Assembly (NCBI GenBank): GCA_023419315.1
Contig: JAEZYE010000027.1
Coordinates: 1 to 28,793, forward strand
Direction of reading: 5' to 3'
Source of the DNA: Pseudomonadota bacterium
GTDB lineage: Bacteria; Pseudomonadota; Gammaproteobacteria; Xanthomonadales; Xanthomonadaceae
DNA: 28,793 nt
Position 1 is the stretch's first letter. Each line of letters begins with the position of its first letter. The notes beneath the pieces were generated by a model. The model searched no databases and was not told the DNA's origin. It was given only the letters and a program-made list of their open reading frames with translations. This document shows, piece after piece, positions 1-7,455 of the stretch. A program made the position numbers and the translations under genes.

Positions 1-2
1 TC

Positions 3-65
3 CAAGACGTCTTAGATGAGTACGGTATCGAGATCCCAGAATTCCTGCAGCATCACTTCTCATGA
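3..65 (+). CDS. C-terminal end of an unknown protein (partial, runs off the left edge)
   Basis: The frame is open from the window edge and closes at a TGA, giving 20 residues that end in EFLQHHFS. The peptide has a natural composition (acidic, then Ile/Pro/Phe) and the stretch is visibly poorer in G+C than the rest of the window. An ATG overlaps the stop as ATGA, as in translationally coupled genes. I do not recognise the family, and the sequence is too short to decide. It could also be a chance open frame at the edge. Confidence 0.35.
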   Translation, partial: QDVLDEYGIEIPEFLQHHFS

Positions 66-211
66 ATAATGATGGTGACCTCCTCGCGGCGTTGGACCCT
101 TGGACTAGTGCCAGTACCGTCCTGCCCTAGCTGGGGGAGCTGTACAGCTGGGCCGGAATTCGCAGTGAAGCGAGCCGACGCTGGTCCCCTCGTGCACCGC
201 CACTTGCCTAG
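62..211 (+). pseudogene. Possible degraded reading frame after the edge gene
   Basis: An ATG overlapping the preceding stop opens a 22-codon frame that ends at TAG (128-130). The same frame then continues for 26 codons to a second TAG (209-211), and that second part contains LGELYSWAGI. The context STVLP-stop-LGELYSW faintly recalls the 'LP..LKELY.W.NG' core of SMI1/KNR4-type immunity proteins, so this may be a remnant with a nonsense mutation. The resemblance is weak. The region could equally be non-coding. Confidence 0.18.
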
Positions 212-264
212 CCAACCCGACGTGCAAAAACTCTCGCAACCGACCAATACTCTCCACCCACCTC

Positions 265-948
265 ATGCCCCCCATCCTCTACTACCACCCCCTCGCATCT
301 TTCTGCCACAAGGTGCTGATCGCGTTGTACGAGAACGGTACGGAGTTCGAGCGGGAGTTCATCCGGCCGGAAATGCCGGAGGAGCGGGCGCGGTTGCTGG
401 AGTCGTGGCCGGTGGGGAAGATGCCGGTGCTGCGTGATGAGGCGCGGGATGCGACGGTGCCGGAATCGACGATCATCATCGAGTATCTCGATGCGCATTA
501 TCCCGGGCCTGCGCCGTTGATTCCGCGCGATTTCGATGCGGCGTTGCAGGTGCGGTTGTGGGATCGGTTCTTCGACCAGTACATCCATCAGCCGATGCAG
601 AAGCATGTGCTGGATCGGTTGCGTGCGGAGCCTGCCCGGGATGCGCAGGGCGTGCAGGAAGCGGCGGCGACGATCGATGTCGGCTACGCCATGCTGGAAC
701 GGCATCTGGCGAATCGGCAGTGGATGACCGGCGATGCGTTTTCGCTGGCGGATTGTTCGGCGGCGCCGGCGTTGTTCTACGCGGGTGTCGTGCGGCCGTT
801 CCCGCACGACGCTTCATCGTTGCGCGCGTACTTCAACCGGTTGATGGCGCGCCCGTCGGTGCGCCGCACCTACGAGGAAGCGCGGCCCTATTTCCAGCAT
901 TTTCCTTATGTGGATGAAATGCCGGAAGGCTGGGGCTTTGCGGAGTAA
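265..948 (+). CDS. Glutathione S-transferase family protein
   Basis: This 227-residue protein has the length and two-domain plan of soluble glutathione S-transferases. The N-terminal thioredoxin-like domain (about 1-80) starts with a strand followed by ASFCHKV, where Ser12 or Cys14 is the likely thiol-activating residue. The conserved cis-proline is in GKMPVL (Pro54), and the glutathione gamma-glutamyl site is VPES (65-68). The all-helical C-terminal domain holds the N-capping box SLAD (160-163). It probably conjugates or reduces electrophiles with glutathione in the cytosol; the substrate cannot be read from sequence. No clear ribosome-binding site precedes the ATG, but it is the first ATG and fits the domain boundary. 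The gene stands alone, converging on the next. Confidence 0.88.
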   Translation: MPPILYYHPLASFCHKVLIALYENGTEFEREFIRPEMPEERARLLESWPVGKMPVLRDEARDATVPESTIIIEYLDAHYPGPAPLIPRDFDAALQVRLWDRFFDQYIHQPMQKHVLDRLRAEPARDAQGVQEAAATIDVGYAMLERHLANRQWMTGDAFSLADCSAAPALFYAGVVRPFPHDASSLRAYFNRLMARPSVRRTYEEARPYFQHFPYVDEMPEGWGFAE

Positions 949-963
949 GTACGCAGGCGCGCC

Positions 964-1479
964 TCAACGCTTCGCGGCTTCCACGTAGATGTCCAGCAGC
1001 CCGGTGACTTCGCTGTCACCGTGGCCGATGTCGAGTTCTCCTTCGCGGATCTTCTCCGCGTAGCCATCGCACACGCGGATGCGTTCTTCGCTGCCCATGC
1101 GCCCGAATTCCTCGGCGAACGAAGCGATGACTTCCCGGGGCGCTTCATCGAGCATCGTGCCCATCTCCGGGCGCATGATGCCGTGGCGTTCGCCCATGAT
1201 CAGGACTTGCTCGCGCAGGGTCGTAGTCAGGCCGACATAGTCGAGGTTGCGTTCCTTCCAGTTCGGCAATGCGCTCGCGCTGCGCAGGATGAAGTCGTCG
1301 TCCTGCTCGGCGCAGTATTCGAAGACGTGCAGGACAATCGCGGTCTTGTTGGAGACCTCGGCCGCGCTACGCAGCAGCAGGTGATCGGCCTCGGACAGTT
1401 CGCCATCCTGCGCGTGCGCGGCGAAAACGCACACCAGGCCGAGGCTGGCCAACGCCAGCCGCATCGCGTTTGCTTTCAT
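964..1479 (-). CDS. Small exported helical protein of unknown function
   Basis: A 171-residue protein begins MKANAMRLAL, followed by a hydrophobic core and an AHA-QD signal-peptidase-I-like site near residue 23, so it is probably periplasmic or secreted. The mature part is mostly helical and acidic, with two cysteines (Cys56 in FEYC, Cys137 in RVC) that could form a disulphide. I do not recognise a named family. The ATG at 1479 is preceded by GGGAA at a normal distance, which decides this start over a much longer upstream open frame that lies antisense to other sequence. It lies downstream of the PEP-mutase-like gene on the same strand, 56 bases after its stop, so the two may be cotranscribed. 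Confidence 0.75.
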   Translation of the reverse strand: MKANAMRLALASLGLVCVFAAHAQDGELSEADHLLLRSAAEVSNKTAIVLHVFEYCAEQDDDFILRSASALPNWKERNLDYVGLTTTLREQVLIMGERHGIMRPEMGTMLDEAPREVIASFAEEFGRMGSEERIRVCDGYAEKIREGELDIGHGDSEVTGLLDIYVEAAKR

Positions 1480-1535
1480 GCAGTTCCCCAGTGGCCGGCG
1501 TTGCGCCGGCCAGATGCGGGCCACTCTAGCGCAGC

Positions 1536-2348
1536 TCAGGCGGGCGGGAACAGTGCGTTGAGTTCGCCATATGACATGGCGAGCGGGTCGGCTTGCAGGC
1601 GCGGTGCGTCGAGGAAAGTCTGCGCGCGTTGACGCAGATAGCCGGCGACCGATTCGGCCAACAGGCTGCCTGCGCTGAGGCGGCGCACGCCGAGCTCCTG
1701 CAGCGTGGCGTGATCGGGCAGGCTTGCGCGCCAGAGAATATTGAGCGGCAGGCCAGCTTGCGACGCGATCGCCGCAATTTCGTCCGGTTCGGTGACGCCG
1801 GGGACGAACAGGCCATCCGCGCCGGCGTCGCGATACAGATGCGCGCGCTCCAGTGCGGCGGCCACGCGCGGCGCGCCCGGTTCGGCCAGTTGGCGCAGCC
1901 ACACATCCGTGCGGGTGTTGATGAAGACATCGACGCCGGCTTCGCTGCAACGCGCACGAATGCGCGCGATTTTCGCCGCGAGGGCGCGAGGCGGCAGCGC
2001 GCCGTCTTCCAGGTTGATGCCCGATGCGCCGCGCGCGACCAGTTGCAGCACGGTGTCGGCCACGTCGTCGGGATTGTCGGAATAGCCGCCTTCGATATCG
2101 ACCGTCAGCGGCACGTTGATGACACGCGCGATGCTCTCGACGGTATCGAAGAGGCGCGACACCGGCAGTTCATCGCCATCGCGATAGCCGTGCGCCCATG
2201 CGACACCCGCGCTGGTGGTCGCAATGGCGCGGCTGCCGAGCGATTCCATCAAGCGTGCGGTGCCGGCGTCCCACGCGTTGACAAGCAGGAGCAATCCGTC
2301 GGCATGAAGGTGGCGGAACTGCGCGGTACGTTCGGCGATGGAGGTCAT
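1536..2348 (-). CDS. Isocitrate lyase/PEP mutase family enzyme
   Basis: This 270-residue protein belongs to the phosphoenolpyruvate mutase/isocitrate lyase superfamily (a TIM-barrel of about 270-290 residues). Supporting motifs are LVNAWDAGTARL (22-33), TTSAGVAWAHGY (44-55), the magnesium-binding region DIEGGYSDNP (84-93) and GINLEDG (110-116). Members cleave or form C-C or P-C bonds next to a 2-oxo acid, such as 2-methylisocitrate lyase and oxaloacetate decarboxylase. The KKCGH catalytic motif of true isocitrate lyases is absent, so this is the COG2513-like branch with unknown substrate. I chose the ATG at 2348 because family members begin with a short helix like TSIAERTAQFRHLH. A GTG at 2402 would add 18 low-complexity residues. 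Neither start has a strong ribosome-binding site. Confidence 0.85.
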   Translation of the reverse strand: MTSIAERTAQFRHLHADGLLLLVNAWDAGTARLMESLGSRAIATTSAGVAWAHGYRDGDELPVSRLFDTVESIARVINVPLTVDIEGGYSDNPDDVADTVLQLVARGASGINLEDGALPPRALAAKIARIRARCSEAGVDVFINTRTDVWLRQLAEPGAPRVAAALERAHLYRDAGADGLFVPGVTEPDEIAAIASQAGLPLNILWRASLPDHATLQELGVRRLSAGSLLAESVAGYLRQRAQTFLDAPRLQADPLAMSYGELNALFPPA

Positions 2349-2543
2349 GTCGGGGCGTCGGCGGGAGGAAGCCGCATCCTGCCATGCGCCGGGGTGATCC
2401 ACTCGCCGTTTCCGGACGCCATCAAGAGACGCCGGCGACCGTGGCGGACTTCGGAAAGTAAAAGAGGTTCGATGCCCGGCCGCGACCTGGCCGGAAGAGG
2501 CGGGCTTGCAAGCGCAGGGGGACGTGGCTGCCGACTGCCTCGA

Positions 2544-2771
2544 TCAAACGCGGTTGAGGCGGCTCATCCGATGGAAGAGCCGCCACTTTCCGTCGCCACC
2601 TTCCACATTGATGGCGTAATCCAGCCCCTGCTGCTCGCGCTGGTTCGCCAACTGGTTGGCATATGCCAACGCCTCGGTCCGCGAGGGGAAATGAAGGGGT
2701 TCGGATTCGTTGATCGAGAGAAGGAAGCTGCCGTCGTTGCCTGGGGCGTGGGGTATATCAAACGTCATCAT
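2544..2771 (-). CDS. Small DUF2188-like protein
   Basis: The frame encodes 75 residues starting MMTFDIPHAP. It contains a strand, then FPSRTEALAYANQLA (28-42) and a closing strand ending DGKWRLF (60-66). This resembles DUF2188-type small proteins, in which a short sheet packs on one helix; their function is unknown. The start is uncertain. The double ATG at 2771/2768 has no good ribosome-binding site, and the same frame stays open upstream with an ATG at 2840, which would add a 23-residue Pro/Ala-rich leader. The gene is isolated on the minus strand and diverges from the response regulator. Confidence 0.55.
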   Translation of the reverse strand: MMTFDIPHAPGNDGSFLLSINESEPLHFPSRTEALAYANQLANQREQQGLDYAINVEGGDGKWRLFHRMSRLNRV

Positions 2772-2974
2772 GGCGGGGGCGGGCGGATTCGCTGGAGTGA
2801 ATGTACCTGCCCGGATGTCATCACCGTGCAAAGATTCCATGCCCACAAACGACGAATTCTGTCTTCTTCTACACACGGCCTTCGCAAACCTTTCCGACGG
2901 CGGCGCGCTGTTCATGCGTTTTCCGTTTGGCGCAAGTGCGTGTGGATCTCTCTTCGGCACGCGGGTTGCGCACA

Positions 2975-2980
2975 TACAAT
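2975..2980 (+). promoter_or_regulatory. Candidate -10 element for the gacA-like gene
   Basis: TACAAT lies 65 bases upstream of the response-regulator ATG, with one mismatch to the sigma-70 -10 consensus. It is bracketed by two copies of GTTGCG (2965-2970 and 2985-2990). No convincing -35 hexamer is seen at 16-18 bases, so an activator or another sigma factor may be involved. Confidence 0.3.
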
Positions 2981-3044
2981 ATGAGTTGCGGTATCCGACG
3001 CGCCGGATCTAGGCTCGTTGAGCCTTGGAGTTGCGGGAGTGGTA

Positions 3045-3692
3045 ATGGCGATACGTGTTTTCCTGATCGACGATCACGCGCTGGTGCGGACCGGCATGCG
3101 GCTCATCCTGTCCCAGGAAGTGGACATCGATGTGATCGGCGAAGCCGAGAGCGGGGAAGAGGCACTGCCTCGCCTTCGCCATCTGCAGCCCGACGTGGTG
3201 ATCTGCGACCTGCATCTGCCGGGTTACAGCGGTCTGGAAGTTACCGAGCGCATCGTCAAGGCGGATCAGGCGTCACGCGTCATCATTGTGTCGGTGCTGG
3301 AAGACGGTCCGCTGCCGAAACGCCTGCTCGAAGCCGGCGCTTCCGGTTATCTGGGCAAGGGCGGCGATGCGCAGGAGCTGATTCGCGCGGTGCGCGAAGT
3401 GGCGCGCGGCAAGCGTTACCTGGGCAGCAGCGTCGCGCAGAACATGGCCTTGTTGAACGTCAGCGGCGAGCGCTCGCCGTTTGACGCGTTGTCCCCGCGT
3501 GAACTGGAAGTGGCGATGCTGCTGATCCAGGGCTTCCGCCAGGAGGAAATCGCCAAGCGCCTGAGTCTCAGCGCCAAGACGGTCAATACGCACAAGACGC
3601 GCCTGTTCGACAAGACCGGCGTCGGCGACAACATCGCGCTGGCCCGGCTGGCCGCGCAGTACGGCTTGCTGGATCCTTCGCGAACGCTTTGA
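3045..3692 (+). CDS. gacA: GacA/UvrY-type response regulator
   Basis: A 215-residue two-component response regulator of the NarL/FixJ group. The receiver domain (about 4-120) has the acidic pair Asp9-Asp10, the phosphoacceptor Asp55 in VICDLHLPG, Ser83 and the invariant Lys105 in GYLGKGG. The LuxR-type helix-turn-helix (about 149-210) starts LSPRELEVAMLL and contains KTVNTHKTRLF. The linker and domain details (SVAQNMAL, SPFDALS, ALARLAAQYGLLD) match GacA/UvrY closely. In other gammaproteobacteria this regulator is phosphorylated by GacS/BarA and drives small RNAs that titrate CsrA/RsmA. The ATG at 3045 follows GGGAG; a TTG at 3018 would add nine residues. In many relatives uvrC follows the gene; here a terminator and convergent rne follow instead. 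Confidence 0.85.
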   Translation: MAIRVFLIDDHALVRTGMRLILSQEVDIDVIGEAESGEEALPRLRHLQPDVVICDLHLPGYSGLEVTERIVKADQASRVIIVSVLEDGPLPKRLLEAGASGYLGKGGDAQELIRAVREVARGKRYLGSSVAQNMALLNVSGERSPFDALSPRELEVAMLLIQGFRQEEIAKRLSLSAKTVNTHKTRLFDKTGVGDNIALARLAAQYGLLDPSRTL

Positions 3693-3735
3693 GACACGGT
3701 TCCACCGCACCCGTCGCGCGGGCGCATCAGGCATG

Positions 3736-3766
3736 AAAAAACCGGCGGTTTCCCCCCGGTTTTTTT
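3736..3766. terminator. Bidirectional intrinsic terminator between gacA and rne
   Basis: An exact inverted repeat, AAAAAACCGG (3736-3745) and CCGGTTTTTT (3756-3765), surrounds a 10-base loop and continues into a T-run on the plus strand. The matching A-run gives a U-run on the minus transcript. It lies between two convergent stop codons, so it can end both transcripts. Confidence 0.8.
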
Positions 3767-3779
3767 GTTGCCGCTCGGG

Positions 3780-6700
3780 TCAGGCGCTGCGTTCGCTGTC
3801 CGGCTTGTCGTCCGTTGTCGAATCGTCCGGCGCCACATCATCGTTGTTCGCGACGCTGGCTTCGGGCGCCGGCTTCGGCGCGGGCACCGGGTCGAACAGG
3901 CTGCGGGTGACCGAAGGCGGCGTGTTGGCGTCGAGTGCGAAGAACAGCGAACCCGTCGTACCGCGCGCGGCTTCCGGCTTGCTCGCCGGGGCCGTGACGG
4001 GGGCGGGCGCCGCCTCGGGAGCAGCCGCGGTCGCCGTCGCAGCCGCCTCGGCCGGCGTGGCGGCTTCCGTCACTTCGGCCGGTTCCTGTGCGACTGCCAC
4101 GGCAGCATCGTCTGCCGGGGTCGCCGGTTCGATGGCGGCGGCTTGGGCGTGCACGGTCTCCACGTTCACGTCGGGCGCCAAGGCGCTTTCCGCGACCGGG
4201 GCGGGCGTTGTTTCGACCTGGACCGCGGCAGCCTCGGCTTCGGCGACCTCGCGGCCCGCCTGCGATTCCTGCTGCACCACCTGCGCGATGGCTTCCTGCG
4301 CCGGTGCGCTGTCCGCAATCCCGGCAACTACGGCCTTGGCTTCCGCAACCACTTCCGCCGGAGGTTCGACGGCGCGCGGCTCGCTGGCCGGGGCCGGCGA
4401 AGAGGGGGCCGGCGTGGCGGCCACGATCACGGGCGCGACGGCTGCCGCCGTCTGGCGCACCGGTTCCGGCTGGCGGGCCGGCTGCGAAACAGCGCGTGCG
4501 GGTGCGACGGCGTCATCGTCGAAGTCGAACTCGGGCTGCGAGCGATTGCCCACGCGCTGCTCGGTCGGCTGTTCGGCGACGTCGGCCGTATCGGACGCGT
4601 CCGTGGAATCGCTCGGATCATCGCCGTCCAGGTCGAGCTGATCGTCCGTCAGGTTGCCGGCTTCCGCTTCGGCTCCACCGCGACGACGGCGACGGCCACC
4701 GCGGCGACCGCGACGGCGGCGACCGGTGCTTTCACCTTGGGCTGCTTCGGACGACACACCATCCTGCGGCTGGGCAACCGCGCCCTCCACCACATCGACC
4801 GTCTTTTCCGCGGCTTCTTCGCTGCGGGCGGGAACGGGCGCACGCGGCGCTTCGGTCATCGGAGCGGGCGAGGGTGTCACGCTGACGGCTTCGGCCGGTG
4901 CAGCCACCGGAGCGATGACCGCAGCCGCCGTTGCCGGGGTTTCGGGCTTGGCGTTCTGCGGCTTCTGCTGCTGCGAAGGCTGTTCGTTGCGCGGCTTCTG
5001 CGCGTTCGGCTGGCCCTGCTGCTTGCCGGCGTTCTGCGGCTGCTTCTGCGAGGCGTTCTGCTGCTTCGGCTGCTGCGCCTTCTGGCCCTGCTGCTCACCG
5101 CGCTTGGCGTTCTGGGCATTGCCCTGCGCATTCGGGTTGCCGGTGTTGCCTTGGCCACCTTTGCGGCCTTCCTCGCGACGCGGGTTGTTGCCGCGCCCCT
5201 GACCGTTCTGCTGGCCACGGTTGTCACGGCGCTGCGCGTTGCGATCGCCGCGCTCATTGCGCGACGGACCGCGACCCTGATCCTGGCGCGGCGCAGCGGC
5301 GGGTGCGCTGTCGCCACCGACCAGGCGCTTGATCCAGCCGAACAGGCCACCACCAGATGCAGGCGCCGCCGGCTTCGCGACCGGCGCGGCAGCCACGGGC
5401 GCTGGCGCCGGGGCCGCCTCGCGTTCCTCGCGGACCGGAGCCGGCTGCGAATGCTTGACGTGGGTGACGGCCGGCGCGGCCGGAATGTTCAGCTGCGCCT
5501 TGGTCAGCGCATGCACCGGCAGCTTGCGCGGCGTACCGCGCTGGTAGCTCGGCTTGGCGGTTTCTTCGCCCAGCTCGTTCTCGCGCACGCGGGTGACTTC
5601 GTAGTGCGGCGTGTGCAGGGCTTCGTCGGCAACGATGATGATCGGCGCGTCGTGGCGGGTTTCGATCTCGCGCAGGGCGCTGCGCTTTTCATTGAGCAGG
5701 AAGTTGGCGATCTCGACGGGGGCCTGCACCAGCACCTGTCCGGTGTTCTCCTTCATCGCGTGCTCTTCGGCAACGCGGATGATCGACAGCGACAGCGATT
5801 CGACACTGCGCATGCGGCCGTGGCCATCGCAGCGCGGGCATACGATCTGGCTGGATTCGCCCAGCGACGGACGCAGGCGCTGGCGGCTCATTTCAAGCAG
5901 GCCGAAGCGCGAGATGCGGCCGAGCTGCACGCGCGCGCGGTCGTACTTGAGCGCGTTCTGCAGGCGGTTCTCGACTTCGCGCTGGTGCTTGTTCGACGAC
6001 ATGTCGATGAAGTCGATGACGACCAGGCCGCCGAGGTCGCGCAGGCGCAACTGGCGGGCCACTTCCTCGGCCGCTTCCAGATTCGTGTGGAACGCCGTTT
6101 CCTCGATGTCGCCCCCCTTGGTGGCGCGCGCCGAGTTCACGTCGATGGCGGTCAACGCTTCGGTCTGGTCGACCACGATGGAGCCGCCGGACGGCAGGCG
6201 CACATTGCGTTCGTACGCGCCCTCGATCTGGGATTCGATCTGGAAGCGGTTGAACAGCGGGATGTCGTCCTTGTAATGCTTGAGCTTGCGCAGGCTTTGC
6301 GGCATCACCTGCTGCATGAACTCCTGCGCCGTCTCGTACAGCTCTTCCGTATCGACAAGGATTTCGCCCACGTCCGCGCGCAGGTAGTCACGCAGGGCAC
6401 GGACGATCAGACGGGATTCCTGGTAGATGAGGAAGGGCGCGGCCTTGGCGAGCGCGGCCTCGGCAATGGCTTTCCAGACCTGCAGCAGGTAATCCAGATC
6501 CCATTGGAGTTCTTCCGCATCGCGACCGACGCCGGCCGTGCGGATGATGACGCCCATGTCTTCCGGGATGTTCAGGCTGTCCAGCGCCTTCTTGAGCTCG
6601 GCGCGGTCGTCACCTTCGATGCGGCGGGAAACGCCGCCCGCGCTGGGCGAGTTCGGCATCAGCACCATGTAGCGGCCGGCCAGCGAGATGAAGGTGGTCA

Positions 6701-7043
6701 GCGCGGCGCCCTTGTTGCCGCGTTCGTCCTTGTCGATCTGGACGACGACTTCCTGGCCTTCGCGAAGCAGTTCGCGCAGCCCGGCCTTGTTCGGGTCGAC
6801 GCCGGCCTGGAAATAGTCGCGGGAGATTTCCTTCAGCGGAAGGAAGCCGTGGCGATCGGCGCCGTAATCGACGAAGGCGGCTTCAAGCGATGGTTCGAGC
6901 CGGGTGATGCGGCCCTTGTAGATGTTGGATTTCTTCTGTTCCTTGGACGGCTGTTCGATATCGATGTCGTACAGCGTCTGTCCGTCCACGATTGCGACGC
7001 GCAGTTCTTCTGCCTGCGTCGCATTGATCAACATGCGTTTCAT
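3780..7043 (-). CDS. rne: Ribonuclease E
   Basis: A 1087-residue RNase E, the endonuclease that starts mRNA decay and processes rRNA and tRNA precursors. The catalytic half (about 1-510) shows the start KRMLINATQ, an S1 domain (about 37-125), the two metal-binding aspartates Asp301 (AIDVNSARATKG) and Asp344 (VIDFIDM), and the zinc-link CPRC (402-405) that joins dimers. The C-terminal half is disordered: a Gln/Asn-rich stretch (about 610-698), an Arg/Gly cluster at about 771-790 likely to bind RNA, then Ala/Pro/Glu-rich sequence to the end. Such tails are the degradosome scaffold and diverge quickly. The ATG at 7043 follows GAGGAA, which decides the start; the frame is open further upstream. 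The gene diverges from rluC, as in E. coli. The ribosome-binding site lies in a hairpin (see 7050-7080). Confidence 0.97.
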   Translation of the reverse strand: MKRMLINATQAEELRVAIVDGQTLYDIDIEQPSKEQKKSNIYKGRITRLEPSLEAAFVDYGADRHGFLPLKEISRDYFQAGVDPNKAGLRELLREGQEVVVQIDKDERGNKGAALTTFISLAGRYMVLMPNSPSAGGVSRRIEGDDRAELKKALDSLNIPEDMGVIIRTAGVGRDAEELQWDLDYLLQVWKAIAEAALAKAAPFLIYQESRLIVRALRDYLRADVGEILVDTEELYETAQEFMQQVMPQSLRKLKHYKDDIPLFNRFQIESQIEGAYERNVRLPSGGSIVVDQTEALTAIDVNSARATKGGDIEETAFHTNLEAAEEVARQLRLRDLGGLVVIDFIDMSSNKHQREVENRLQNALKYDRARVQLGRISRFGLLEMSRQRLRPSLGESSQIVCPRCDGHGRMRSVESLSLSIIRVAEEHAMKENTGQVLVQAPVEIANFLLNEKRSALREIETRHDAPIIIVADEALHTPHYEVTRVRENELGEETAKPSYQRGTPRKLPVHALTKAQLNIPAAPAVTHVKHSQPAPVREEREAAPAPAPVAAAPVAKPAAPASGGGLFGWIKRLVGGDSAPAAAPRQDQGRGPSRNERGDRNAQRRDNRGQQNGQGRGNNPRREEGRKGGQGNTGNPNAQGNAQNAKRGEQQGQKAQQPKQQNASQKQPQNAGKQQGQPNAQKPRNEQPSQQQKPQNAKPETPATAAAVIAPVAAPAEAVSVTPSPAPMTEAPRAPVPARSEEAAEKTVDVVEGAVAQPQDGVSSEAAQGESTGRRRRGRRGGRRRRRGGAEAEAGNLTDDQLDLDGDDPSDSTDASDTADVAEQPTEQRVGNRSQPEFDFDDDAVAPARAVSQPARQPEPVRQTAAAVAPVIVAATPAPSSPAPASEPRAVEPPAEVVAEAKAVVAGIADSAPAQEAIAQVVQQESQAGREVAEAEAAAVQVETTPAPVAESALAPDVNVETVHAQAAAIEPATPADDAAVAVAQEPAEVTEAATPAEAAATATAAAPEAAPAPVTAPASKPEAARGTTGSLFFALDANTPPSVTRSLFDPVPAPKPAPEASVANNDDVAPDDSTTDDKPDSERSA

Positions 7044-7455
7044 TGTTTGCGTTCCTCGCGCGCTACTACCGCGCGGAACGCCGTGGCGTTTCGCCTCTGG
7101 AACGTTGGCCGTCCCTTGCGCACGCGCAGCGGGTCGGATTCGGGTTTCCAGCGCTACGACACCACGGCACGCCGCGGGAGCGCTTTTTACTTGGGTGTTG
7201 CGGGCCGGCGGCAGCTTCCCACGAGTGGTGGCGCCGCGCGGGACATGTTCAGCACAACGGATGCGGTCATGCATCCGGCGGTATCCGGGCCTGCCGACAA
7301 GCCGCTAACATGGCCGCCCCTGGGGCGGTGGCCGCGCACTGATCGGAATCGCGGAAAGCTTGGCTTCTGGCCCGCAGCCTGCTTCCAGGCTGGTCAACTT
7401 CCAGCGAAATCAAACCCTTATCTCGCTCGCCGAGTGTATCAGAATAATAGTGACG
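7044..7455. promoter_or_regulatory. Divergent control region between rne and rluC
   Basis: These 412 bases hold no convincing gene and serve as leader or promoter for both neighbours. Structure seen: a hairpin over the rne ribosome-binding site (7050-7080), a 7-base-arm inverted repeat (7258-7277), and a GC-rich interrupted palindrome around GCCCC-T-GGGGC (7312-7333). An A/T-rich patch lies at about 7411-7450, with TATCAG and AATAAT just before the rluC start. E. coli rne has a long leader used for autoregulation; a long leader here would be consistent with that. I could not assign a -35/-10 pair with confidence for either gene. Confidence 0.5.
7050..7080 (-). promoter_or_regulatory. Hairpin covering the rne ribosome-binding site
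   Basis: Read on the rne transcript, CGTTCC-GCGCG pairs with CGCGC-GGAACG. This gives 11 base pairs interrupted by a two-base bulge (7056-7057) and a seven-base loop (7063-7069). The stem includes the GAGGAA ribosome-binding site and ends six bases before the start codon. A stem this G+C-rich should hide the site until opened or cut. This fits feedback control of rne, which is established in E. coli through leader hairpins; the use of this hairpin is inference. Confidence 0.5.

Noticed and set aside
20..170. Vector contamination, because GAATTCCTGCAG (EcoRI-PstI) and ACTAGT occur near the edge and GGTATCGA precedes
   Set aside because: The surrounding bases do not follow a cloning-site polylinker, and the stretch reads as a sensible protein end; a search against vector sequences would settle it.
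1593..2984. A 463-codon plus-strand frame spanning the PEP-mutase-like gene and the gap after it
   Set aside because: It lies antisense to a gene with clear motifs and continues through the DUF2188-like gene; no domain is visible.
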